Made by a program: the position numbers and the translations under genes. From contig NC_067206.1 in assembly GCF_026262505.1 (NCBI RefSeq), forward strand, positions 20,047,319 through 20,111,318: DNA of 64,000 bases. The letters run 5' to 3'. Positions within the stretch are counted from its first letter, which is position 1, and the number at the start of each line of letters is the position of its first letter. The stretch comes from Trichomonas vaginalis G3 (Eukaryota > Parabasalia > Trichomonadida > Trichomonadidae). Below are positions 33,739 to 42,741 of the stretch, piece by piece. The notes below the pieces were generated by a model. The model searched no databases. It had not been told where the DNA came from and was given only the letters and a program-made list of their open reading frames with translations.

Positions 33739-34405
33739 ACGTAAGTCATTGACTCATCCTTACCTCAGTCATTGACTCATCCTTACCTCAGTCATTGACT
33801 CATCCTTACCTCAGTCATTGACTCATCCTTACCTCAGTCATTGACTCATCCTTACCTCAGTCATTGACTCATCCTTACCTCAGTCATTGACTCATCCTTA
33901 CCTCAGTCATTGACTCATCCTTACCTCAGTCATTGACTCATCCTTACCTCAGTCATTGACTCATCCTTACCTCAGTCATTGACTCATCCTTACCTCAGTC
34001 ATTGACTCATCCTTACCTCAGTCATTGACTCATCCTTACCTCAGTCATTGACTCATCCTTACCTCAGTCATTGACTCATCCTTACCTCAGTCATTGACTC
34101 ATCCTTACCTCAGTCATTGACTCATCCTTACCTCAGTCATTGACTCATCCTTACCTCAGTCATTGACTCATCCTTACCTCAGTCATTGACTCATCCTTAC
34201 CTCAGTCATTGACTCATCCTTACCTCAGTCATTGACTCATCCTTACCTCAGTCATTGACTCATCCTTACCTCAGTCATTGACTCATCCTTACCTCAGTCA
34301 TTGACTCATCCTTACCTCAGTCATTGACTAATCCTTACCTCAGTCATTGACTCATCCTTACCTCAGTCATTGACTCATCCTTACCTCAGTCATAGACTCA
34401 TCCTA
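33739..34405. repeat. Left 23-bp minisatellite, ~29 copies
   Basis: Perfect or near-perfect head-to-tail copies of TCAGTCATTGACTCATCCTTACC minus its edge bases, period 23 bp. Variants (for example CTAATCC) appear only near the right edge. The reverse complement forms a matching array on the other side of the transposase gene (38352-38937). Confidence 0.95.
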
Positions 34406-34732
34406 CATCTTGCAATAACATATATTTACTTCAATGTATGTGAAATTTTCTCCCTAACTTTCTTAATTTAACTCCTTACCAGAACTTTACATTTAAATTC
34501 AAAATGATTTTATTATATTAAATTTTCAAAACCATATTTTAGTTCAATATTATTATAGATATAACTTTGTCACTAATGAATATTTTCGCGATTTGGCAAC
34601 GAAATATGAATCTCTGGCCGGTGTAGATTCAGAATCACTGGACAAGTATTCATTGAATTATCAAAGATTTTATTCGTGGGTATAAATTAATTAATATGTG
34701 AAATAATTATATAATAAGAGACGGATATCCAA

Positions 34733-34925
34733 CACTCAGTCTCTCTCAGAGACATCCAACACTCAGTCTCTCTTTGACATCCAACACTCAGTCTCTCTTT
34801 GACATCCAACACTCAGTCTCTCAGAGACATCCAACACTCAGTCTCTCTTTGACATCCAACACTCAGTCTCTCAGAGACATCCAACACTCAGTCTCTCAGA
34901 GACATCCAACACTCAGTCTATCTTT
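34733..34925. repeat. Left ATCCAACACTCAGTCTCTC repeat, ~8 copies
   Basis: Units of about 24-26 bp (CATCCAACACTCAGTCTCTC plus TTTGA or AGAGA) in tandem. The inverted counterpart lies at 38086-38350. It sits at the 3' side of the transposase gene. Confidence 0.9.
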
Positions 34926-35074
34926 TAAATCCAACAATAATTTCAAACAAATACTTTAATTTAATGATTTATTATTCTTATATGCTTCGTAATCTTTTCT
35001 TGTAGATGCTAAAATGCTCTGAAAATTTTCATCATCTTCAAGTTCAAGGACGAAATGTAATTTATCCTCGGCGT

Positions 35075-36856
35075 CTAAAAATCCCTTGAAATTATTAACA
35101 ATTTGTTGATATAATGATCTTGCATAATGGATATATTATAAATCCTATAAAGTTTTGCAATTAAAGCAACCATCATATCATCGGCTGCACTGGTTTCTAT
35201 ACTATCCATCAATGAAAAATCATAATTCATTCCTCTTGTTTTTATTTGTGTTTGTTGATCATTTTGATTCGAATTTTTAGGATTTGACTTGTTAGATACT
35301 TTAAATTGATTTTGTGCTTCATTTCTTTCGATTTCAAATAATCCTATGCAAGGAGGCAATGTTAGTTGAGAAATAGTAGTGTCTTTCTTAATTTCGTGAA
35401 TGCATGGAAATTTAACACCGAACTTATTCTTAAGAATCAATTCCTGATCAATGCACCATTGTCCGCATGTAGGATGAACATTCAAGAGCTGTTTTGCATA
35501 TTTCTTTTGGTTGCTTAGTTCTCGACTAACATTTATATTTACAATTTTCGGTACATCCTTTTCTCTCTGCATTATATAATCTGAAAGGAGATGAATCATC
35601 AGCTTGAAATCAAATTTTCCTGCCGAAAATTTTTCTAAGATTTTTTGATATTGCAAATGGAAACTTTCGGCATGATTGGATGGGCCAATAAGGCATTCCC
35701 TAAAACACAAGCAGAATTTTCCTTTTTTATTAATGCAAAATTTGTTATATTTTTGAATGGCATTCGATGAAATCGCACCTTCATTATGCCATTCTTCGAG
35801 TAATTGAGTATATTGAATAGCCTTCGCTTCATAATCCTCTTGCCTTATGGCTCTGATTGTATCCTCGATCATGCCATCCACCATGCTTCCCTCAGACAGT
35901 AGATTTAGCACATGGCGTATACAAGCCCATATGATTAATTCTTTATCTTTTGCAAACTTTTTAATTTCAGTTCCTAAATCACCAAGGAATGGAATTTCTC
36001 TGATTCTTTCGATTGTAACACCAGATTTTTCTAAAGAGGCAAAAAACAGTTTGTAAGCTTCTGCGTTTTCGGATGGACCAACATAGAAGCCCATAGGAAT
36101 CCCTGTATTATAAATAACTATTTGAGGGACTATTAAAATATAATCTACAATTGGGAAGGTAGCGTCGACCTCAATCAATTGAATTTTGCAGTTCGGATTC
36201 ATAAGCAATTGCGCAGATATTGGTGATACCCAAGAGACCCATTCGACTCTATGTCCTTGACAAAACATTTGATATGTTTCATTATCATCACAATAATGAA
36301 CTCGCACACGTCCTGGAAGGGTTTTTAACTCATCATAAATATCTCTTTCGTCTTCTGTTTCTGGCCGGTCAATTATATTATATTTAATTAACTTCGTACG
36401 AAATTTATTTTTGGTTTGTGGGGATGGCAAAATTGATTTGTGAATTTTAAGATATGAATCTTCGTCAATCATCATGCCTTCAGGGAGATTTTTTAATTGA
36501 ATTGAAAATAAATTCCCTTTAACAAGGACAATATCAAATAATGTTTTTTTGTTTGTTGAGGTAATTAAGCTTTCCTTTATATATTTAAAATTGTATACTA
36601 TCCTGTATCGAAATAAATCCGTTTTAGGATCTTTAACCGATGCATTTTTGATCTCCAAAAATGACGGTAAATAACTTAAAAATTCGTATACTTGAAATGG
36701 ATTCAATAATTTATTTTTGTTAACAGTGAGCTCAAAATTTTTGATTTTATAAGGTATTTTGGAATTGCATTCGAAAAATAAAAGCCTTGAATATAGTCCA
36801 ATATAATTCGATGATTCTGTATCATATAATTTGTTAAGAAAATTTATATCTAACAT
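35075..36856 (-). CDS. MULE (MuDR-family) transposase
   Basis: Encodes the enzyme that cuts and inserts the element. Counting from a GTG three codons upstream of the likely ATG at 36856, the MULE core shows D234 in IEVDATF, D296 in FLGDLGTEIKKF, the C315-x2-H318 pair in ACIRHVLNLL, and E400 in SNHAESFH. These are the usual DDE and C/H positions of this family. Residues 1-200 form the N-terminal region and a Lys/Asn-rich linker lies near 525-550. No typical SWIM zinc finger is evident. Upstream, the same reading frame is open back to a single TGA at 36941-36943 and continues beyond it as the 317-residue open region. The gene may therefore begin there. Confidence 0.85.
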   Translation of the reverse strand: MLDINFLNKLYDTESSNYIGLYSRLLFFECNSKIPYKIKNFELTVNKNKLLNPFQVYEFLSYLPSFLEIKNASVKDPKTDLFRYRIVYNFKYIKESLITSTNKKTLFDIVLVKGNLFSIQLKNLPEGMMIDEDSYLKIHKSILPSPQTKNKFRTKLIKYNIIDRPETEDERDIYDELKTLPGRVRVHYCDDNETYQMFCQGHRVEWVSWVSPISAQLLMNPNCKIQLIEVDATFPIVDYILIVPQIVIYNTGIPMGFYVGPSENAEAYKLFFASLEKSGVTIERIREIPFLGDLGTEIKKFAKDKELIIWACIRHVLNLLSEGSMVDGMIEDTIRAIRQEDYEAKAIQYTQLLEEWHNEGAISSNAIQKYNKFCINKKGKFCLCFRECLIGPSNHAESFHLQYQKILEKFSAGKFDFKLMIHLLSDYIMQREKDVPKIVNINVSRELSNQKKYAKQLLNVHPTCGQWCIDQELILKNKFGVKFPCIHEIKKDTTISQLTLPPCIGLFEIERNEAQNQFKVSNKSNPKNSNQNDQQTQIKTRGMNYDFSLMDSIETSAADDMMVALIAKLYRIYNISIMQDHYINKLLIISRDF

Positions 36857-36940
36857 TTTATACACTGTCTCTAGATAAAATGCTTCTAAGCCAGATGCCG
36901 TTGTTATGTGTTTGATACAGCTTTTTGCGGTATCCTTATT

Positions 36941-37894
36941 TCAAAATGTACGAAAAATAAGGAATTCATTATATTTTGCACAGTTAAGTAATACTTGCCC
37001 TTGAATTCTTCTTTCATTCAGATTATTTTGTTTTAGAAATCCGATGTAATCATGAGTTGAAATCAAAAATGGAAGCATATTAGCATTGACACAGTTTGAT
37101 CCTGCCAAAATCCATTTGGGCACAGTTCCATCATTCAAAAGATCAAAGTCGAAATAAGATCCATTGTAAATTTTAACATAATTATTAAAGTTTTTATCTT
37201 TGATGCCCTGTGCAAACTGATTGAATACATTTGTGGCAGAGAAATGCAAAGCTAAATGAGCGATATGCAAGTGATCATCAAGAAATCGAAAGTCAACATT
37301 CGAAAAGTTATATGTAGTATCATCATTTAGAAGATGTAATATTAGATTGGCTGTCGATTTATATGGATAACATGTAATTAAATCTTCATATAATATATTA
37401 ATCATTTGCTTATTTGTTTTTACATCATCTTTTATGTTTGATCTACCTTTCAAATTATAGAAACTGCATTGTTGAATTGTCTGGAAGTCTAAGTATTTAT
37501 CGACCACATAAAGAAAAAAAGCAAAATTATTGTCAATAAAGATTTTCATATCATTACACTCCCATATTGTAATGTATGTATAAATAATGATCTCCAAAAG
37601 ATCAAGCCTTTTTATGGCAAGATTGGAGAAATAGTTGATATAAACAAAGCAAGGAATTTTTTGAAATTGCTCATAAGAAATTCCGGCAACACTAAGAGCT
37701 TGAGCAATATCGGTGTGTGTGTAAGCCAGTATGTTTTTTTCGATTTCTTTGAGTAATATGGAAATTGTGTTCAAATCTAGGTAGTTGGTACAGTTAATAT
37801 ACTTGAAAGGATCAATTGCTTCGATTTTTGGTTCTTCAACAAAAAAAGGCTCGCGGGTCTCATCAGGAACCATGTCCTTAGGAGTCTGGGCCAT
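36941..37894 (-). CDS. Helical open region upstream of and in frame with MULE transposase, 317 residues
   Basis: Starts MAQTPKDMVPDETREPFF and reads as a helix-rich protein with acidic start and repeated LLxxI/LxxxN motifs, somewhat like the N-terminal regions of trichomonad ankyrin-type proteins. No motif settles the function. It is separated from the transposase by one TGA followed by 25 in-frame open codons (NKDTAKSCIKHITTASGLEA...). Three readings are possible: a separate helper gene, an N-terminal transposase domain cut off by one nonsense mutation, or stop read-through. I favour one original gene with one nonsense change, because the frame continues without a shift. Confidence 0.6.
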   Translation of the reverse strand: MAQTPKDMVPDETREPFFVEEPKIEAIDPFKYINCTNYLDLNTISILLKEIEKNILAYTHTDIAQALSVAGISYEQFQKIPCFVYINYFSNLAIKRLDLLEIIIYTYITIWECNDMKIFIDNNFAFFLYVVDKYLDFQTIQQCSFYNLKGRSNIKDDVKTNKQMINILYEDLITCYPYKSTANLILHLLNDDTTYNFSNVDFRFLDDHLHIAHLALHFSATNVFNQFAQGIKDKNFNNYVKIYNGSYFDFDLLNDGTVPKWILAGSNCVNANMLPFLISTHDYIGFLKQNNLNERRIQGQVLLNCAKYNEFLIFRTF

Positions 37895-38085
37895 AAGCGA
37901 ATTTGAAATAATAAACGGATTTTAAACTGAAATACAGAGAGATAAAAATATTTAAAAATATAAGGAAATGAATCAAAAAAATATATAATTAAAAAGATTT
38001 AAAATTTAGAAAAAAGGGAAAAATTTTAATAAATGATTAGGAAGAATGTGATGTGAATGCGTAGGGAATATATATAAGAAATTAT

Positions 38086-38350
38086 AGTGTTGGATGTCAA
38101 AGAGAGACTGAGTGTTGGATGTCAAAGAGAGAGACTAAGTGTAGGATGTCAAAGAGAGACTGAGTGTTGGATGTCTCTGAGAGAGACTGAGTGTTGGATG
38201 TCTCTGAGAGAGACTGAGTGTTGCATGTCAAAGAGAGAGACTGAGTGTTGGATGTCAAAGAGAGAGACTGAGTGTTGGATGTCTCTGAGAGAGACTGAGT
38301 GTTGCATGTCAAAGAGAGAGACTGAGTGTTGGATGTCAAAGAGAAAGACT
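38086..38350. repeat. Right GTTGGATGTC repeat, ~10 copies
   Basis: Tandem units of about 25-27 bp (GAGACTGAGTGTTGGATGTC plus AAAGA or TCTGA), the inverted counterpart of 34733-34925. It lies about 190 bp upstream of the 317-residue frame, where a promoter would be expected. Confidence 0.9.
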
Positions 38351-38351
38351 G

Positions 38352-38937
38352 AGGTAAGGATGAGTCAATGACTGAGGTAAGGATGAGTCAATGACTGAGG
38401 TAAGGATGAGTCAATGACTGAGGTAAGGATGAGTCAATGACTGAGGTAAGGATGAGTCAATGACTGAGGTAAGGATGAGTCAATGACTGAGGTAAGGATG
38501 AGTCAATGACTGAGGTAAGGATGAGTCAATGACTGAGGTAAGGATTAGTCAATGACTGAGGTAAGGATGAGTCAATGACTGAGGTAAGGATGAGTCAATG
38601 ACTGAGGTAAGGATTAGTCAATGACTGAGGTAAGGATGAGTCAATGACTGAGGTAAGGATGAGTCAATGACTGAGGTAAGGATGAGTCAATGACTGAGGT
38701 AAGGATGAGTCAATGACTGAGGTAAGGATGAGTCAATGACTGAGGTAAGGATGAGTCAATGACTGAGGTAAGGATGAGTCAATGACTGAGGTAAGGATGA
38801 GTCAATGACTGAGGTAAGGATGAGTCAATGACTGAGGTAAGGATGAGTCAATGACTGAGGTAAGGATGAGTCAATGACTGAGGTAAGGATGAGTCAATGA
38901 CTGAGGTAAGGATGACTTTTTGTCTGAGGTAAGGATG
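38352..38937. repeat. Right 23-bp minisatellite, ~25 copies
   Basis: Reverse complement of the 33739-34405 array (TGAGGTAAGGATGAGTCAATGAC minus edge bases as unit, period 23 bp), with a few GATTAG variants and degenerate last units. Confidence 0.95.
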
Positions 38938-40194
38938 ATTTATTCTCTTCACTACCTATTACTGACGGGTCCATCGTAGTATTCATTTTATTTTTATCGT
39001 TTTATTTTCCTTCAATTTCAACTCTAAGCATCAACTATCACACAATAGTTCCTCTACCTTACACCCAACCAATCCCATATTGAATCTTAACTTTTCCTCC
39101 TGATATTGATAAAATAAATTTCAACTGTTCGTTTCCAGATCTTGTTAAAGAAAAAAAATTCACTCCTCTTAGATACAAAGAGAACTACTCTATCTAAATT
39201 TTTCAAAAAAAATACATTTTCTTATTTTACATATTAAAAAGTACCAATTTTTATTTCTAAATTTGAAATTTATGATTTTTTTGGAAAACTTTTCGATTTT
39301 CTGACACGGTAGATGCTTTTTATTTTATACACTATGCCTAAAATTAATTTTTCAAACTAAAAAAATCCTAATTAGATAATTTTTCAAATATTTAATCAGT
39401 TAAATTGAATATTATTAAACTATGTTATTATTTAAATAATTTCCATCTTTTGTAATGCATCAGCACATTACCTGAAAACTTTTTAATCATTCTAGAACAA
39501 ACCAACATCGTATAATCCCATCATAGCTAATCATCCATTACAATTCTGCCTATTCAAGAGCTCGTGGTGAATTTCCTAAGTTCATTCCCATTCAAAATAA
39601 AGATATTCAACAAATTTCTTCCAAAAGAACTTCGTAAACTAACTAACAAGAATAACATCTTCCATTATTTTCAACATAAATACATTTTCAAAGAATAAAA
39701 TGTTCTTTAATGATTTTTTATTTGGTGAGAAATCTTGCAACATTATTCTTTCATACTCAACTTCAATACAACAACTAACATATGATAGTTGGAAAAAATC
39801 ATATAATAGAGCAGGTAAGTATTGTGAAGCTGAACTTTTATTTATCTGGTGTGATATGACCAAGCGAGGGACTCAGACTGCTGTATCTGTGGAGCAACAT
39901 GACCAAGCGAGGGACTCAGACTGCTGTATCTGTGGAGCAACATGACCAAGCGAGGGACTCAGACTGCTGTATCTGTGGAGCAACATGACCAAGCGAGGGA
40001 CTCAGACTGCTGTATCTGTGGAGCAACATGACAAGGTGATTCAGTTTGCATTGATTGATAGTTCAATATCAGACCAATACTTCTCTTCCATGTTGCGGGC
40101 ATGGCGAGGCATTTTCAAGATTGGTACCGAAATTGGCTACTATCCCTAAATGCAACAATCATAAATGACACTTTTATCAAAAAACGTGTTTAAT
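38938..40194. repeat. Unique MULE interior with a 43-bp repeat x4
   Basis: AT-rich DNA without a supported gene, ending in four perfect tandem copies of a 43-bp unit (39856-40027) that starts ATGACCAAGCGAGGGACTCA. The fifth copy decays after ATGAC. The 81-residue plus-strand frame at 39700-39945 runs into the repeat. Its Tyr/Gln patch SIQQLTYDSWKK recalls the gene end at 12712-12885. Confidence 0.75.
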
Positions 40195-40594
40195 TCAAAT
40201 TTGGCGGGCTTTTGGTTGTAGATTAATTTAACTAATATGAATTTGGATTGTGCTTTCCTTATTGATGTAATGATATTTTCACTAATAAAAAATGAAATAT
40301 ACACAAGAAAAAAATTATTCAAAAATTATCATTGCATTTTATTTGAAGAAATTTTGAAAACACATCATACACATACTATAAATGAATATTATCATCTTAA
40401 TTTTAATAAATTTCATTTACTTGGAAAAATGCAAGATCATCTTGTACTTACTCTTCGATTTATTCCATGTAACTTCGCAGGTAATAATGGCGCACTTACC
40501 TCTATTTTGGATTTTTATAGTTTCCCTCAAAACACATTCTATGGACTTACGCTCGTATCGCGTTAAAAAATGTCGTTAAAATTGCCCACACGCC
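40195..40594. repeat. Right TIR of the MULE
   Basis: Inverted match of the left TIR, ending ATTGCCCACACGCC at 40594. The 109-residue frame at 40237-40566 is the mirror of the one at 33022-33351. Confidence 0.85.
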
Positions 40595-40674
40595 CTATAA
40601 TTATAATCTTCTGCCGGGTTTTTACAAAGATTGAATTAGATTTCACGAAGCTTATTGAAATATTGAATTAGGAT

Positions 40675-40929
40675 CTACCAAGTTTTTTGAAAGATTGAAT
40701 TAGATTCATAAGTTCCAACAACGTCGTACCCGAAATGTTTTGCAAACATCTGGCAACATTTGTCTTTTCTCCTTGTTGCCAGAGGCATCGGGTCCTGGTG
40801 CATTACACCAGGGCCCCAGGTTTCTCTTGGAAGGAATATAGTAGTATGGGAATTGCAAAGTCTTCCCTCAAATAAATCATATTCTTTCTTAGCATCAAGA
40901 TAATAAATATTACAAATCAATATATGCAT
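40675..40929 (-). CDS. Small unrecognised gene, 84 residues
   Basis: The frame starts MHILICNIYYLDAKKEYDLF and includes TTIFLPRETWGPGVMHQDPM and a basic CCQMFAKHFGYDVVGTYE tail. GC content and codon choice look coding, at least from about residue 20. A GC-rich palindrome (GGTCCTGGTG/CACCAGGGCC, 40790-40816) falls inside it. No domain is recognised. It lies 29 bp downstream of the next gene on the same strand. It could be a remnant of a longer gene. Confidence 0.4.
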   Translation of the reverse strand: MHILICNIYYLDAKKEYDLFEGRLCNSHTTIFLPRETWGPGVMHQDPMPLATRRKDKCCQMFAKHFGYDVVGTYESNSIFQKTW

Positions 40930-40958
40930 TTTTTACATGATAAATTAAATAAAAACAT

Positions 40959-41408
40959 TCATATAATATTAAGACGCTCCATTTGAGCAACAGTAGCTGA
41001 TATTGGCGAGAATGGCTGTATTTGTATATTCTCATTAATTATTGGAGGCAAATTGTTCATTGATCTGAAAGCTGGATCATTTTTCTTTTGGGTTTCTTTT
41101 AATTCCTTGAGTGTTCGTGTCATTGATTCAGTCGGAACAAAAGAATTTGATTTTCTAATTCCTGCCTCTCTTCTCCCATGTTTTGATCGAGAAGGCATAC
41201 AAAGAGTTGAATTTGGCAACAATGCTAATCTCGATGATACTGTTCTTGAATAGGAAATTCTTTGAGGAGGATGATAAGCTAATTTATGCTGTGCATTTAA
41301 TGATTGTTCCCACCTCATTTGCTCTTGCTTCTTTTGAATGTCTATTTCCGCATTAGTTTTCCTTTTTAATGATCCGAGATAAAGTTTCTCAGATCTATTC
41401 TTGGACAT
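40959..41408 (-). CDS. Uncharacterised basic protein, 149 residues
   Basis: A complete frame, MSKNRSEKLYLGSLKRKTNA to MERLNII. A Lys/Glu/Gln helix lies near 20-40, a basic Ser-rich middle (SRSKHGRREAGIRKSNS) near 75-90, and a charged helix (TRTLKELKETQKKNDP) near 95-112. There is no signal peptide or membrane segment. Composition differs from the mobile DNA around it, so this is probably a real host gene lying between the MULE and the Polinton. Function unknown. Confidence 0.6.
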   Translation of the reverse strand: MSKNRSEKLYLGSLKRKTNAEIDIQKKQEQMRWEQSLNAQHKLAYHPPQRISYSRTVSSRLALLPNSTLCMPSRSKHGRREAGIRKSNSFVPTESMTRTLKELKETQKKNDPAFRSMNNLPPIINENIQIQPFSPISATVAQMERLNII

Positions 41409-42546
41409 TTGAATTTATTTCAATTCAAAAACAAACCCGATAATTATCAGAATATTTGTAAACGGAAAAAAATAATTAGTAAAACATGTCACATATTGAT
41501 TAAAAATAACATTTTCAAATTACGTAAAAAAAATAATGATTGAAATTTTGACAGAATGGTTTGTAAATTTTGTGTAAAGGTGTAATATGAAGCTTATCAC
41601 ATACAAAAATGCAAATGCATTTTGTACGAGGGATTCAATTAATTCAATTATTGTTCGAATAATCAATTGAATTGCATAAATTCTTCTTTATGTTATAGAC
41701 CGAAAATAGATTTTTTCGGTTTTCTCTTCAAATAATTGAAAGAATGATACTATTATAGGTTTATTATATTATATAGCATATAATTATGCTATAGCCGAAA
41801 ATTATAAGTTTTGAGAAGATTGAATATAACACAAATAAATTTGAATGTAAGTTAAATTGCTTGTTGTTTTTAATAGCTCTTTAATGAGAATTCCAATATT
41901 GCAAAATTCAAATTGAATGATTGAAAGAACAGAAAAAGTCATTCTTTTCAATTTCGAATATGTTTCATTGTATTTATAATTATATGGCAAATAAGATATT
42001 TAAACTTGATTTTTGAAGGAAAATTCACAAAATTGAATAAATTCAAATAATTTTTATTCAAAAATAAACTAGTTATTTGAGTTTAATACTAATTATCTAT
42101 TCAAACTACAAAGTTTGTAATTTAAAATATATTGTGAGATCAGATTGAATTAATTCAAGGTTCTTTTCAATTAATATTAATGACCATATTACGCATTTTC
42201 GAACATTCTAAACCAAATATATCAAAATGGGAGACGAATGTTAAATTTGCTAGACATGGGGGAGTTGTCTGCAAAGTTTTAGCTCTTATCTCTAACAAAA
42301 AATTAATTTTTAAAAAAATGACCGAATACGTTTCACAGCGAGAAAAAAATAAAAGGCAAGATAGAATTTTCTAGACATAAAGAAGTTGTCTACCAAGTCT
42401 CAGCTGTTACTTCTTCTCAATACTGATATAAAATAAAAATCTTTATTATTTATTTAACCAGGTCAGGTGAGTGGGGCTTCCAGGCGCGTTGCGCCCTCTA
42501 GCCCTGAAGATGTTTAGTATAAATGAAGTTTTTATTCGGAAAATTG
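41409..42546. other. AT-rich intergenic region
   Basis: No supported gene; short frames such as 42180-42374 are AT-rich. A GC-rich island at about 42465-42520 includes a small palindrome (GGCGCGTTGCGCC). It lies just beyond the stop codon of the gene end at 42547 and could mark a 3' region. Confidence 0.4.
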
Positions 42547-42690
42547 TTAGTCTTCTGGTGTGAATTCGGAGGACTCTTCTTGGATAGAGTCTTGTATTTC
42601 CTCCTCCTCTTCTTCCTCCTCCATTGCTTCTGGGTCGAAAACATTATATAATGTGTCGCTTTTCACAAATTATATATGTTTTCATGTTTT
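42547..42690 (-). pseudogene. Acidic 3' end of a gene cut by the Polinton
   Basis: About 40 residues ending SSEFTPED, with a run of eight glutamates (MEEEEEEEEIQDSIQ). Upstream (to the right) the frame stops close to the doubled TGTCACTTTTC box that appears to mark the Polinton edge. It is probably the tail of a host or other-element gene. No function is assigned. Confidence 0.4.
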
Positions 42691-42741
42691 GTCACTTTTC
42701 TGTCACTTTTCAGGTAAAAACATTTTTATTATTATATATAA

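Larger units (their letters stand above)
32994..40594. mobile_element. 7.6-kb Mutator-like element (MULE) with ~400-bp TIRs
   Basis: TIRs of about 400 bp (32994-33397 and 40195-40594) are nearly identical inverted copies, starting GGCGTGTGGGCAATTTTAAC. Between them lie a MULE transposase reading frame on the minus strand, an upstream in-frame open region, and minisatellites on both sides. Mutator-like elements are known from T. vaginalis. The expected 8-11-bp target duplication is not obvious. It looks complete at both ends and fairly young. Confidence 0.85.

Noticed and set aside
33739-34405. CRISPR array or centromere satellite
   Set aside because: Plain 23-bp head-to-tail minisatellite without spacers, and mirrored inside one MULE, so it belongs to that element.
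42180-42374. 64-residue frame
   Set aside because: AT-rich frame in an intergenic stretch with no motif or repeat partner.
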